From positions 2,049,841 through 2,113,840 of the forward strand of contig NW_005198244.1 in the NCBI RefSeq assembly GCF_000372725.1: a stretch of DNA of 64,000 nucleotides, in the 5' to 3' direction. Origin of the DNA: Emiliania huxleyi CCMP1516. Its lineage: Eukaryota; Haptophyta; Isochrysidales; Noelaerhabdaceae. The position numbers were made by a program, and so were the translations under genes. Under the pieces are notes generated by a model. That model had not been told where the DNA came from. It saw nothing but the letters and a program-made list of their open reading frames with translations, and made no database searches. This document shows, piece by piece, positions 19,901-30,257 of the stretch. Positions within the stretch are counted from its first letter, which is position 1, and every line of letters starts with the position of its first letter.

Positions 19901-20887
19901 GCGCTCAGCTTGTGCGGGCGGCTGCTGGCCAAGGCGCTCATCGAGGGGAGCAGCTGCTGCGTCGATGACGCCCTCCCCATGTACGTGCTCGAGTACCTCG
20001 TCACCGACAACGTCGAGTCGCTCGACACCATCGGCGGAGCGCTCGCTGCGATGGAGGTCACCCGGCCCGGGCAGGCGCGCCTCTACCGGCTGCTCCTCGC
20101 GCCGGGCGGCGTGGCACACTTGGAGGGAGTCTACGACGGCGCCCTGAAGGAGTGCGACCTCATCGAGTCGCCCTCGCGTCCCGATATGACGTCGACGCAC
20201 GCGAACGCGCTCGTGACCGAGGAGACCAAGCAGGAGGCGGTGCTGCGCGCGGTGCGGCACCAGCTCTTCTCCGAGCGGCGCCGCTCGCTCGAGGCGCTCA
20301 AGGAGGGCTTCCAGGGCATGGACCAGCCCCGCAGCGGCACCGCCGCGTCGCAGCAGTTCGGGTGCTACAACTTCCAGCATCTGCTCTCCACGCTGCCGCC
20401 GATGGACATCGCGCTGCGGCTGCGCGGCCAGCCGGTGCGCGGCGGCGGCGACGTGTGGAGGCACCTCCGTTTCGTGCGGCACGACGTCGAGTTTACGGCC
20501 GAGGGCGAGACGAAGATGCTGCCGGCGCCCGAGGACAAGTACGGCTTGGTGCAGGCGTGGCTCGAGCGCCTCGTCTGCGACGACCCGGATCAAGGCGGCT
20601 TCAAGCGCGAGGAGTTGCAAGACTTTGTGCAGTTTTGCACCTCGCGCAAGACCTTTCGCGCCTTCGTGGCGCACGACCCCGCGCTCGACGACATTGTCGT
20701 GCGCGTCTACACTCCGCCGCCCGGGCGCAGCTACTGCCCGACGGCCTCGACGTGCAACCGGGAGCTGCAGCTGCCGTGCGGGTACGCCGACGCCGCGGCG
20801 CTGAGCCGGGGCATGCGCGAGGCGCTGCAGAACCACCGCTGCAACGAGGAGCTGCAAGAGGACCGCGTCTCGTTTGCGTACAGTTAG
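16928..20887 (+). CDS. HECT-type E3 ubiquitin ligase with UBA-like, UIM, SIM, SANT-like and ankyrin regions
   Basis: A single 1319-residue frame from ATG 16928, unusual here for lacking introns. Domains in order: UBA-like helices with WVAAVTGLGPAEAASYL (residues 12-48); a ubiquitin-interacting motif QEQQQLQRAIALSKQEQQ (about 95-118); an acidic SUMO-interacting motif DDEVIELSDDEG (about 173-184); a Myb/SANT-like segment with PEEERQIQRLFDEL and AVRQHWLKMQRK (243-298); two ankyrin blocks (331-455 and 545-705) with TLLMKASQLGNVRLIDLLL and TPLMHAASRNRLAIVLRLL; and a HECT domain (805-1319) with GVDEGGLLIDLF near its start and PTASTCNRELQLP near the end. The catalytic thioester Cys is residue 1276 (codon 20753-20755). 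A Gly/Ser insert of about 40 residues interrupts the HECT N-lobe. Role: transfer of ubiquitin to substrates, possibly chosen through ubiquitin or SUMO marks (inference). Confidence 0.95.
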   Translation: MLPAGGSRVRDQEWVAAVTGLGPAEAASYLDMAGGNVERAVQLYFSMGDTPAAQPPPRPPVQSQPARPAPRPPVPAQPVRPRPPVPAQPVRPSHMDAARLDQQEQQQLQRAIALSKQEQQPRPAQPPARAAQPPPQHPRQQQQPRPSLAGAASRPSQAGAASRPSQAAAAAADDEVIELSDDEGPPASQGSASGRSSGGAGGGAAPSAPAPASAAQQQAQAQQQAQAQQQQAAQAAAPGRKGGQGYKPEEERQIQRLFDELRQGRPSLTGPEWGRLVERLGTGRGVDAVRQHWLKMQRKAKAAASPGAVAAPSGAGASSAGGAPSGGVLPGETFAAADRGDEAAVVAWLDGGGQVGATNKDSGWTLLMKASQLGNVRLIDLLLQRGAAIDQRCSGGSWSGATALTIAPFFNEIAAVRRLLQAGADTKIRDARGSTALQIARQQGHAECARVLEAASVAPPATAPVAAAASASSPAAPAPSSSPAAATEVDALAVMREKRLAAFEARPAAAAAGSASAPAGAARGAAAQRPAAAPSAASAASSSSAPRSVITAAGRGDEAAVQAWLEGGGQVCATGPNGSFRSTLLTEAAGYDHEKLVDMLLQRGAAVNQQDEQGSTALTRAAATGHEGLVVKLISRGAELDRQDKLGRTPLMHAASRNRLAIVLRLLQVGADPRACADDGRTALQMAKDKGHAECVRALQAKEGGGASASGSAPDPTPSSERGGSSSLAEQKAVGDGAVGEGGGAGPSSDAATPAAASGSEAQPKASRHASVVAQLEAGGAAVGGAAGDWSVEKEEELLARRVSCERVCTRQFLAIDNHVEVVSKFLPASISSKMATIKVRNTAEGLGPDVLRALQRQSPSGKLYQRWSVEYAGEHEEGVDEGGLLIDLFSKAFPHLRAAQGTRRLFEAPTPDEEVEVLLPLADADWEAAFPRGVPLEPPSAVGAAGAAASSSSGGGGGGGSEGDGGGGGGGARKRQRTAAAAEESVPVEEALSLCGRLLAKALIEGSSCCVDDALPMYVLEYLVTDNVESLDTIGGALAAMEVTRPGQARLYRLLLAPGGVAHLEGVYDGALKECDLIESPSRPDMTSTHANALVTEETKQEAVLRAVRHQLFSERRRSLEALKEGFQGMDQPRSGTAASQQFGCYNFQHLLSTLPPMDIALRLRGQPVRGGGDVWRHLRFVRHDVEFTAEGETKMLPAPEDKYGLVQAWLERLVCDDPDQGGFKREELQDFVQFCTSRKTFRAFVAHDPALDDIVVRVYTPPPGRSYCPTASTCNRELQLPCGYADAAALSRGMREALQNHRCNEELQEDRVSFAYS

Positions 20888-21473
20888 ACAGAGAGAGGGA
20901 GGGGCAGCAGCTGAGTGACACCCTTGCCATGAAAAACTTGCGTCGAGTGTCGCGATTTTCACGGGCGCAAAAAAATAAATCCCCTCTTTTAGATACATAA
21001 TTCATAATTTTTATTTCACCAAACACCCGGACGTTCCCACGCCAGGGGGTGATGGAAGGTCGACGCACCCCCGGACTCTGCTCTCTTGGCTGGAACTCTG
21101 GGCGGAGTCCGGAGAGATCCCAGGGCACGCTCCTGGGCACTCCGCCCCGCCCCCACTTGCCCTGACTGCACAGGGTAGCGTGCCCCGACGAACGGCGACA
21201 CATCGCGGGGGACACTGCGCCGGGGGGCGGGGGGGTATGCCTAACTTTGCTCTTTGCACTTTGGTGCTTTGTGTGGGTGGGCCGCCGCGTTCCCATGGTA
21301 GCTGTGTGGCTGAAGCCCTCGTGCCGCTGGCGTTTTTCACGGGCGCAAACATTTACCATTCGGTTGCTCTGTAGCCCACGTAGTGGGAGACTATCGACTA
21401 TTGTGGAGATCTCGCAGAGATTCTGCATTCCGCAAATCGCCCTGTTTGGTAAAAAGTTCGGTAGGTCGCGGCC
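20888..21473. other. HECT gene 3' region and TPR gene leader
   Basis: Two copies of the phrase TTTTCACGGGCGCAAA (about 20956 and 21333) bracket the region, and an A/T-rich stretch with AAATAAAT near 20970 could serve 3'-end formation. No coding frame that I can support. Confidence 0.4.
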
Positions 21474-24344
21474 ATGCCGTGCGTGGAGAACCCCCTCGCG
21501 CTCGCTCCAGGTCTGCACTCGTGGGAGCAGACCTTCATCAAGGACTGCCCCACCAGCCCCTTTGGCGACGTCCGCCCCTTTGACTTCTCTTCCCGCAACT
21601 CGACCGCCGCCGCGCACTTCACGCTTGGGCTCAAGGCGCTGCACAACTTCTTCTTTGACCTGTGCAAGTATGAGTTCGACCAGGCGCGACTCATCGAGCC
21701 GACACTTTTCATGGCGTACTGGGGCCGCGCCCTCTGCGAGGCACAGCTCGTGTGGAACGGCGAGAATGTGCCCGCCTCGGTCGAGGTGATTCGCGCGGCG
21801 CAGACGAACCCCGAATTCCCTGGCAGCATGAGCGAGCGAGAGCTCGCCTACTTTCAGAGCGTCGTCACGCTGAATGGCGGGATGGAGCCGCCGTCCACGC
21901 CCGACACCGTCGTGGCCACCCGTCCCGCCCGCATCGCCGCCTACGGCAAGGCTGTGAGCGCCATCGCCAAAGCGTATCCGGAGGATCAGACGGCACAGTC
22001 CTTCCTCGTGGTCGCCGCTCTCGCGCTCGGCTCCGTCGGCGATTGCGCAAACACCCAGCCGCCTCCCGCCTATTGCAAAGCGCTGCAGGAGCAGTCGCGG
22101 GTCCTCGCCGACCTCGCCCGCGCCTCGAACCCAACCTCGCCGGGCACCCTCCACTATGGCATGCACGCACACGACTTTCCGAACAGGTCTGCCTCGCACG
22201 CGCCTCATACCACACTTCGCCCGGCATCCTGCACTACGGTATGCACCCACACGACTTTCCGATCAGGTCTGCGTACACCGGTGGGCGCAAGTACGCTATC
22301 GCGTACCCCAAGTACGTGACGGAGCAGACGCACAGCCTCCACATGCCTTCGCACATCTGGGACCGCATCGGTGCGTGGGCAAACGCCTCGGCCGCAAACG
22401 AGGCGTCGGTGGCGGCCGCAGATGCCTTCGCCGCCTCGGGGGCGCTGGAGCAGGTGTGAGAGGGAGGGGGCAGGGAGGGAGGAGGCAGGATTGAGGGAGG
22501 GGAAGGCGGTTCCACCCAGCCCGCCTCCCACCATCCCCACCACCACCATCACCTCCACCCAGCTCACCACCCAGCCCACCTCCACCGAGCCCGCCTCCAC
22601 CGAGCCCGCCTACGCCATCCCCACCCCCCTGGTACCCGGCCACCAAGACCCACCGTCGTCACCTCCTTCGTCGCCACTCCCGCCATTGTCACCGCAGCCA
22701 AGCCCGCCGCCGCCGTCCCCGCCTCCGCCCTCGCCGCCGCAACCCTCCCCACCGCCACCCTCACCCCCGCCACCCTCACCGCCACCACAGCTTGGCTCGC
22801 ACGGCTATGCCTTCGACTCGGGCAACGTGTACCATTCGCTCGAGTATCAGCAGTACGAGTTGCTGCAAGGTTGTCACATGCGCAAGGCGCGGATGCTGTG
22901 GTCGCGCATGGGTTACGCCGCCGCGCAGGCCATGTTTGCGCCGCGCGCGTGGTCGCAGTCGAAAGGCTCGCCCGACCGGTCGCCGCAGACGCTGCACGAG
23001 CTGGCCTTCCAAGGTGTGGTTGGCACCTCGTGGTACAATGCGACGACCTTCATGCAGTGGGAGTACCGGATGGCTGCGCGGCAGGCGGTGTGGAGCCTGC
23101 TCACCGAATGGCTCGGCGGTGCCGCCTCCTCTCCCGACGCCACCTCGGACTGGCGCGGCTTCCACCCGCGCAGCATGCCCAACCCATTGGCGTGGCAGGG
23201 TCAGACGGTCTACATCCACTCCTTCTTCTCGGCCGAGGCAGAGGCGGCCCTCAACGCGGCGCACGCTGTCGCGTCGCTCTACGACAACATCGTCGCCAGC
23301 GGCGGTCCGGCCATCGCCCACCACGAAGGCGATCCCACATCGCCGCAAGACTTGGGCAGCCACGGCCGCGGCGCTCTGTCCTTCACGCCGCTCGAGCACG
23401 AGACGCGCGGCGGCTTCACGACGAAGCCATGCGATTCGGCCTCGGGCTGTATCTCCGAGCGTGTCGCCGCGTCGCTGCACGTGCTCGAGCGGGCGCGTGA
23501 GCACTGCGCCAGCGTGGGACGGGTCCACGAGGGCGCGGGCGTGCGCGCTCTCGAGCTGCAGGTGCGCGCCCTCATGGCGCTCGCGCAGAACAACGGCAGC
23601 GGGGCGCTCGACCTGCTCGGTGAGGCGGCGGCCGTGGAGGAGAAGATGCAGAGCTCGCTGGTGCCGAGCTCGATCACCCTCTTCTACCTCCCGTCAACTG
23701 CCATTGAAGGCACGATCCGACTCGCGCTGCTCCGCTCGGGCCAGCGAGCCCAGCTGGTGAAATGTGAGAACACGCCCGCGATGGCCGTGCGCGCCTTCTC
23801 GCGCTGCCTCGAGCCCCTCATCCACCCGCGAATGCCACTCTGTCTGCTCGGCCGCGCCCGCGCGTTCCGGCGCGTGGGCAACGCCACAGCCGCAGCTCGC
23901 GACTATCGCCAACTGCTGAGCGACGGCGAGTGGGATGGCGCCGAGTGCGAGGCCGGGCTCGGCGAGGCAAAGGCATTCCTAAGCGGCCTCGAACACACTC
24001 GACCGGACGACACCCTCACACCGAAACCGCCGCCACCGGCGCCGCGGCCGCCGCCAACTACGCTCGCGGACACGGCGGCGGCAGCTTACCCAGCCATCGC
24101 GCTCGCTGACGTAGCTGGAGCCGCCCCGCCAAGCAAGGAATCTGGGCTGAACGTCTCGCTTCTAGCGGCTGCCATGTACTTGTGCGTCGCCGCGGCGTTG
24201 GGCGCCGTGTGCGGCGGTGCGGTGGTCTCCGCCCACCACCAACGAGCGGAGCGCGCGCAGGGCAACAACAAGATGGGCTATGCGCCGCCACCCGTTCACG
24301 TGCCGGTGGAAGTGGAAGTGGAAGTGGAAGGGCATGCCCACTAG
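21474..24344 (+). CDS. Membrane-anchored TPR-like (alpha-solenoid) protein, three exons
   Basis: ATG 21474. Exons 21474-22186, 22267-22453 and 22791-24344 join in frame to 817 residues. The N-terminal half has FTLGLKALHNFFFDLCKYEF, LFMAYWGRALCEAQLVW, LHYGMHAHDFPNR and the signature SLHMPSHIWDRIGAW, which recurs in a bacterial and algal TPR-repeat family of unknown function. Helical repeats continue (SLEYQQYELLQGCHMRKARM, ALMALAQNNGSGALDLLGEA, RARAFRRVGNATAAARDYRQ). Near the C-terminus a hydrophobic helix, LLAAAMYLCVAAALGAVCGG, predicts a membrane anchor with a short basic, Pro/Val/Glu-rich tail. Intron 1 lies between direct repeats of about 60 bp. Intron 2 (336 bp) is a C-rich tract; if read as coding it would give an SPPPP-rich hinge, so retention is conceivable. 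Confidence 0.75.
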
Positions 24345-24558
24345 ATAGAGCGTGGCAATGGGGTGGTGTGATGGTTAGCAGTAGCCCTTTGCCGGGGCTC
24401 CACAGCGGTTTCAGGTACCCCATCACACCTGGAGCTATGAGCCCTGTGAGGGCCCGAAATTTCGTTCACCGAGGACATCCTCTCCGGGGCGGCCTGGGTG
24501 CGCTGAGCCTGACCCTGACGCCTCTTGTCCCTTGTGAGAGGTTCGCGGTCGCTTTTTC

Positions 24559-25484
24559 TGGAACTCTGGGGGGGGCGCGGGGGCCCTAGAGGGTGTCCAT
24601 GCGGGGAGGAGATGGGGTCCGATGGCCCGCCGCAGGCGCCGATTTTTCGGGATTTTTTCTTTTGTGCGCGGTTTTTCACTTGTTTTCATGGGAATTCGGC
24701 GTACTTGCGGCCATGCTATCACGCCTTGCGACAGCCTGTCGGCGCTGCTGACCGTGCCATGCTGCACAATTGATCACCTGCATAGCTCGCGGCCTTAGTA
24801 TCAAGCATTCAGTGACGACCTGATCGTACGGTCAGTAGGAAGGTGTCCTTCCAATGTGTGCACGCTTCTGACGCAATGCGCGTCACAAACTGCCTCAGAT
24901 TGGCTGCTGGCACTCTCGAGGCTATGCCTACACAGCCTCGCGCGCATGGGCAGTCAAGAGGGACCACGCACCTTCTCAGGACAGCGCCGGTGCCTCTCTC
25001 TTGGACCGGAAAACTTGGTGGTCTCGTGTCACCAATGTGGGACCAGTGCGGCATCGCGCCATCGACAGCTCTGAACTGCGCATCACCACTGACCGGGAAG
25101 GCCGCCAAGTGGGCCAGCACAGGTCGCACATTGTGGCAGCAGTCAGCAGTGCATGTCTGATAGCTAGAGCAGCAGCGTCAGGGTCTCGCAGGGTCGGATC
25201 GTGTCAAGCCTCTCGCCCGGCCAGCCGCATGCAGACGTCGGCCTGTCTGCTGTCTGGAGTGATCTGTCGGCGGTCAGTACGACCGAACAGGTCGGAGTTT
25301 GCTGATGATTGGAGGGTCTATCTGTATGTACTCCTCGAGATCTCTCCGAATCTGCCCTCTGATCAACCGTGATCATTCGGGAAGTCGGTGCTCTGAGCGA
25401 CTCTGAGCGCCGGAGCCCCGTTTCCGCACTGCTGCGCGGCGCACGGTGCCTCCGGGGGCCCCCGCGCCCCCCCAGAGTTCTGGA
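24559..25484. mobile_element. Putative TIR element, about 0.93 kb
   Basis: The left arm at 24559-24593 (CTGGAACTCTGGGGGGG, then CGCGGGGGCCC) is the near-perfect inverse of 25449-25484. No protein-like frame lies between. A shorter GGAACTCTGGG match occurs at 21088. I see no clear target duplication, so the element limits are provisional. Confidence 0.5.
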
Positions 25485-25639
25485 AAGAAATAGGTAGCAC
25501 GGAAGAAAGCAAAGAAACGAGGGAGGGGAGGAGGACAGGGTCACCACCTGCACGTGCGCTTAGCAAAATTCTTTTCTGCTGCCAGGTGTACCATCGAAGT
25601 CGAGAGGAGGATCGACGAGGAGGAACGCAGGAGGATCTT

Positions 25640-26438
25640 ATGCTCGCTGCCGTCTACTACCTCTTTCCTGCGTACGCGCTCCACCTTCAACCGGTCGCAG
25701 GGACCAGCTTGCCGGCGGTGCGAATTTCATCAGCCGCGACGCGGGCGTCGGCGCCGCAGATGCAGCAGGAAACTGGCCCGTTCGCAGGGCTGCAAAATGC
25801 GTTTGCCGTCTTCCAGGCGTCCAAGCAAGAGGGCATGGACTTCAAGCAGTCCGTGGCTGATGCCATAGCCGGCGATTACGATCGCGACTCGGTGACCGCT
25901 GACGTCAAGGAGGCTGCGTCTTCGGCACCGCTGGTGCTCTTCACTTGGGACTCCAGCCCCGCATGCAAGAAGGCTCTCCTGCCTAGATGCTGAAGTCTAG
26001 CACGTGTTTGAGAACACGCGAATTGCTGACTCACACTGTACTCCATCCGGCTCACGCTGCACTGCCATTCACAACCTGTTCCCTTCAAGTGTTTTATTTG
26101 CTTACACACGCGGCTTCCTGTGCGCTGTACGCCTTTAGGCTCTCAAGCTCATCGGGGAGACGGGTGCGAGTCCAAAAGTCGTGCGCCTCGACGACCCGTG
26201 GGACAAGGGCAACGTGATGCGCGCGGCGCTCGGCCGGCTGACTGGCAAGTCGTCGGTGCCGTCGATCTGGGTTGGCGGCGAGTACATTGGTGGCTGCGAC
26301 GATGGCCCGAGCGATGAGGCGCCGGGCCTTGTGCCGATGGCCTTCCGCGGCACGCTGCGGGAAAAGCTCGAGGCTGCGGGCGCTTTGGACAGCGGCAGCA
26401 TGCGCGAGGCACCGGCGGCCCCCGGCGCAGCGCACTGA
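25640..26438 (+). CDS. Glutaredoxin-like protein with altered active site
   Basis: ATG 25640 opens a hydrophobic start (MLAAVYYLFPAYALHL) that could be a targeting signal, followed by a linker and the helical stretch LQNAFAVFQASKQEGMDF. Exon 1 (25640-25972) ends in APLVLFTWDSSPACKK. Intron 25973-26138 is GC-AG and starts with GCTCTC, the same six bases that open exon 2. Exon 2 (26139-26438) reads ALKLIGETGASPKVVRLDDP, then KSSVPSIWVGGEYIGGCDDG, the cis-Pro (VPSIW) and GG-C-D-D glutathione-binding features of glutaredoxins. The usual C-P-Y/F-C centre is S-P-A-C, so only the second Cys remains. Total 210 residues. Role in thiol redox or Fe-S handling is inferred; activity may differ from classical enzymes. 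Confidence 0.78.
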
Positions 26439-26477
26439 GCATCCCCATTGCGTTTCTCTTTCTTGCACCCGCACCCA

Positions 26478-26693
26478 GGGTTCCGGCTCCTAGCCAGATA
26501 GGGGGTCTGCGCCCCACGGTGACACCCCATGCAATAGGTAGGTAGGTCCGGTTTTGACCGCCCCAGAGGGCCCTGCAATAGCTAGGTACCCACTATTTTC
26601 ATCTTTTTTCGCTTCGCTGCGCGGCCTGGGGATAGGTAGGTAGGTAGGGCGTTTTGGCGTGCCAGACCCCTATCCGGCTAGGAGCCGGAACCC
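26478..26693. mobile_element. MITE family R1, copy A
   Basis: 216 bp with inverted ends GGGTTCCGGCTCCTA and TAGGAGCCGGAACCC, each followed inward by the ATAGGGGGTCTG / CAGACCCCTAT block. The interior has CCTA/TAGG repeats and TTCGCTTCGCTGCGCGGCC. The same family, opposite internal orientation, is at 41320-41604. Non-coding. Confidence 0.85.
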
Positions 26694-26787
26694 AGCCAGC
26701 GACACGGCGCCGCCACGCCCACGGCCGCCGCCACACCGGGCCACAGCACGCGCCGGCGTGAGGTCGTGCGCCTCACGTCTCGTGGCC

Positions 26788-27071
26788 ATGAGCACTCGGG
26801 ACGCGGTCCAGCACGCTGAATCGCTCGTCGTGCTCGTGCTCGTGGCCGGATCGCTCGCTTCTGGTGTGCGTGCTGCAGGCTGCCGCCCGCACCCCAGCAG
26901 CGACACAACCAGTGCCGCCCACGCCGCCTCTCAGGATGGCTGCTCATGTGGTGCTGTGTCCTATCGAAGATTGGCTTTGTGCGCGCGCTCTTCGACCTCG
27001 ACGACCGCGGCGCGCGCTCCGAGCGGAAGCAGCCGCCGCGGCCTTTGGGAGACAGGAAGCTAAAACAGTGA
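26788..27071 (+). CDS. Small membrane protein, 70 residues, two exons
   Basis: ATG 26788 in good context. Exon 1 (26788-26863) encodes MSTRDAVQHAESLVVLVLVA and GSLAS. A 71-bp GT-AG intron (26864-26934) splits a Gly codon. Exon 2 (26935-27071) encodes WLLMWCCVLSKIGFVRALFD, then a charged tail LDDRGARSERKQPPRPLGDR. The phases agree and the spliced product has one long or two short hydrophobic helices and a basic cytosolic-type tail. I do not recognise the family; too short for firm assignment. Confidence 0.5.
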
Positions 27072-27107
27072 TGCTTTTCGTTCGTGGTGTGAGTATCCAG
27101 TCAAGAG

Positions 27108-28144
27108 ATGGCGTACGTGTTGGACTCGGACAGCGGTCCGCGCGGGGCCAATGTCAGTACCAGACTCGGCCCAGCCCAGCAGCCTGTGGGCGGCACGAAG
27201 AGGTGGGCGGTTGCAGGCAGCAGGGCGGCGGTGAGTTTTCTATTGGCTGTAGGCTAGATTGCCACGCCTCTCCAGTCTCCACGGACGGGTGGGGTTGCAC
27301 CCGCCAATTCGTGTCGCCGCGTCCCGCGCTCCCGCCGCGCCGCCGCACGTGCGGCACGGTGTGGCGGCAACACCGGCATATTATTTTCACGGGGATGCGG
27401 TGTATACGATAGGGCTACTACGACGAACTATGCGGCAATCGACTGGGCACCTGGCGCCCGACCACCCCCGCGCAAAGACCTCGTAGTAGCCCTCCCCGTA
27501 ACCGACTTGGCCGGACTTGTCCAGGCCGCTGTCGCCGCGCAGATCTCTTTGCAGCGTGAGGACCACTGGGTCTTCAGAATTCATGAGGACCTCCTGCGAG
27601 TGAGGACCTCGACCAAATCCCTTTGCCGTGAGGACCTCTCGTCCACATGCCAGATGGCGCACAGTTCTGCATCTATCGGCGCGAGCAGTCGCTCGAGGGG
27701 CTCTACTGGCTGGCGGTGCTCAAGGGGAAGGCGTACACGCTGGCCGAGGACACGGTCGTCAACACCGACACCATCCCCGCGGGCTATCTCGTGGTCAAGG
27801 CGCAGTGGCTCAGGCTCGAGCAACGCGAGTGCGAGGGCAAGCTTCGCTCCTACACGCTGCTCGAGGCCGAGACGCTCATCATCGTGAATCACATGGTGCG
27901 GCTGGCGGGCTTGCGCTTCTCGCCCGGCCCGGGCGGCCCTGCGGACCGCCAGCTGAGGAGCGCGCGCGAGAAGCTCTCTCCTCTATTGGCCTACAGACGC
28001 ATTACTCGCTCGAGGCGTGCTGCAGTGAAGACCAGTCTTATTGAGCTTGTTTGGAGGCGTCGATTTGTGCAAAAATGTGTGTTAGAGAGCGCTAGATGGC
28101 AAAATTTTCTTCGCCTCCGGCGGGGCCGCTCGCCGCGGGGCTAG
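27108..28144 (+). CDS. Multi-exon gene of unknown function
   Basis: ATG 27108 opens MAYVLDSDSGPRGANVSTRL and PVGGTKRWAVAGSRAA, ending at a textbook GTGAGT donor (27231). A plausible middle exon (about 27420-27600) reads DLAGLVQAAVAAQISLQRED, then HWVFRIHEDLL. The clearest exon starts near 27653 and reads GAQFCIYRREQSLEGLYWLA, LKGKAYTLAEDTVVNTDTIP, YLVVKAQWLRLEQRE and YTLLEAETLIIVNHMVRLAG; the frame closes at 28144. Exon phases for the middle part do not all agree, so the model is incomplete. The phrase TGAGGACCTC occurs three times around the second intron. I cannot name the protein. Confidence 0.5.
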
Positions 28145-29049
28145 AGAGTGACTTTTGTCGATGTCGGCTAGAAGTGCTGCACGTTTTTCAGAATTTCACC
28201 CCCAGGTCTGGGGTGCCATCTCCTAGTAGAGGTGTCCGTTTTATTTATTTATTTCTGCCCGCTCGAAGCAAGCGGGGAACCCGCCCTGGTGGGTGCTAGG
28301 CTATACGGGGTCGTAACAGTGAGATTTCTCGCACTCGTGTGTTTTGTTTTCAGATTTCACGGAGCTCAGCGTTCACGCAGCCTGCTTACATCGCTCCAGG
28401 TTCGCTCGCTCTCGTGAGTTTGGCTGTGAGTGTGCACTCTGCGTGGAGCGTGCGTGCGTGGACGCTTTTTTAGAACGAAATTTAGGAGGCGCCCGGGATT
28501 CGGGGCGCGGGGCGGAGAACTCGGATCCTAGGTGGAGGCGATGAGGGGCGTGCGGGAGGGCGGGAAGAGGAGGAGGTGGGTGGGGGAGGAAGAGGAAGAG
28601 GGGTATCCGATTGAGGAGGAGATGGTGGGCTGGTGGGGCGTTATCACAGAGGAGAAGATGGGGGATCGGGAGAAACGGGTGGATGAGGGTGTCGCCTCGA
28701 GTGAGGCGGGGGGTGAGGGCAAGAGGCGAGAACCCAGATCGCGGCGGAAACAGCAACCGGCGCGCAGCCAGAGGGAGGCTGGCCGGGCCTGAGGCTGGCG
28801 CTGAGTGGATTGCGCTCCGTGTGTGTCGTACACTTCTTCAATTGCTAAGTTTTCTTTTCCATTTTTCCGCCCGGCTGACCCCCCCGCCAAGCCTCCCCCC
28901 CACCACTGCCCGCCCCGCTCTCTCTCGCAGGTGAGAAAGCAACCTCTTGACTTAAAACAACGGGCTTGCCCATCCCGGAGTGGATTCGACCCCACATAAA
29001 CCCGGAGGTGACGGGATGCTGTCGTACGGGTGGTCTCAGGCCCACCGGC
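28145..29049. other. Intergenic with G/A-rich tract and a 39-bp repeat
   Basis: Positions 28216-28254 are identical to 56063-56101 (CCATCTCCTAGTAGAGGTGT followed by a TTTATTTATTT run), possibly a 3'-end element. From 28530 to 28800 a GAGG-rich tract gives an open but low-complexity frame, which I do not call a gene. Confidence 0.5.
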
Positions 29050-29450
29050 CCACGTGAGGTAGTGCATCTGACACTATCCCGGATCCCGGAGGGAAAAGCT
29101 CCTCTTTTAGCTCGATCGGTCACACACCGCCACCACCGCCGCGACGTCTCCCAGTGAGACATGATGAAGAGGCCCGGGGGGGGGGGACGGCACCGCCTCG
29201 GCGTGCACCTCGATCCTGTACCGACTAACCGTGTTTGTTATGCCCCCCCCCCCCCCTGAGCTATACACACCAGTGTGCAGTGAGGGAGGACGAGACACGA
29301 GACCGTCCAGGTGGGTCCTCCGTGTACCCCCCACCACACGCGGAAACAGGAATCGACGAGCACGACCCCCCACCTCGTGTCCAGACTCTCCCGCGACCTC
29401 TCCTCTCTCGACTCTCGCGGTCCCCCGAGACGCGAGAGCCGAGACTCCAC
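29050..29450 (+). mobile_element. R2-family repeat, copy 2
   Basis: The sequence is similar to the nested insertion at 998-1356: GTGAGGTAGTGCATCTGACA, the GATCGGTCACAC block, a G run, then GTGTTTGTTATGCCCCCC and a GAGGGAGGACGAGAC block. The two copies differ by small insertions, and the right limit here is not sharp. Confidence 0.6.
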
Positions 29451-30257
29451 TCGCTCCAGTCACTCCACCCTGCGTCAAGCAAGGTGAACGCAAGTGCTCG
29501 CTCAAAAGCCTCTCAACGAAGGACGCGCGCGCTCTCCGCGCAGAAGTCAGCGTGTTACTATCACACACAAAGCGAAAAGGAGAGCGAAGCCGAGGACCGC
29601 GCGTGCTCTGCGCTACGCGGCCTACACACGGAGCCCCCCCCCGGACTAGATGTGTGAATGAATGTCTCCTCTGACTCCTCCGGGCCATGTGTGTACAGTG
29701 CAGCCGATTGCTCCCACAACGTCAGCAGAGCACCAATGCCAAACCTCCCCCGCCCCCGAGCCAGATATGCCCACAAAGCAAAGTCAGCACGAGCACCTCT
29801 CGTCTGCCCTCCTGAGCTGTCCCTCCCGACCTGAGATCCAGACACGTGACCTGTTTCTCCTGCCCCGTTCCTGCCCCGCCACAGCCGCGCGCTGCCACTG
29901 TGAATGTGCGGCAAGCATCGACACCGAACGCTCCACCGATCGCTCACGGCCGGCACAGCACCCCACCTCCTCACTGCGCCTTCTTCTGCTTCTCCTCCAT
30001 CTTTGCGACGCACCTGCCGCGGCGTTGGGGCGTCGGGCTAGGGTGGCGGAGGCGGAGGCGAGGGGGCGGCGAGGGAGAGGGCAGCGACGGCGGGGGCGGC
30101 GAGGGCGGAAGAGGTTCGGAGGCGGCGCTGTTGGCGGTGGACGAGGGCGGGCGAGGCGGCGGTGGGCCGGGTGCCGGCGGCGAGGGCGAGGGCTGTGAGG
30201 GCGGCGCAGCACTTCTTTCCGATCCGTGCGGCGGGGCTAGTCTCGGGTCATCTCGGG
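29451..30257. other. Intergenic, low-complexity GGC/GAG tract
   Basis: No protein-like frame. From about 30030 to 30220 GGCGGAGG-type repeats open both strands by composition alone. This is the 3' flank of the oxoacyl-CoA reductase gene. Confidence 0.4.

Noticed and set aside
19466..20998. 510-codon minus-strand frame opposite the HECT domain
   Set aside because: It mirrors the GC-rich third positions of the HECT coding strand, which carries conserved motifs. Its own translation is Arg/Leu/Ala-rich without recognisable blocks.
22454..22790. Hydroxyproline-rich (SPPPP) cell-wall-type domain in the TPR protein
   Set aside because: The tract is bounded by a GTGTGAG donor and a CCACCACAG acceptor in matching phase, and splicing it out joins two parts of the helical domain. 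I treat it as a C-rich intron, though retention cannot be excluded.
28532..28792. 86-codon Glu/Arg-rich ORF
   Set aside because: It lies in a GAGG-rich tract open in several frames. No splice context or conserved segment supports it.
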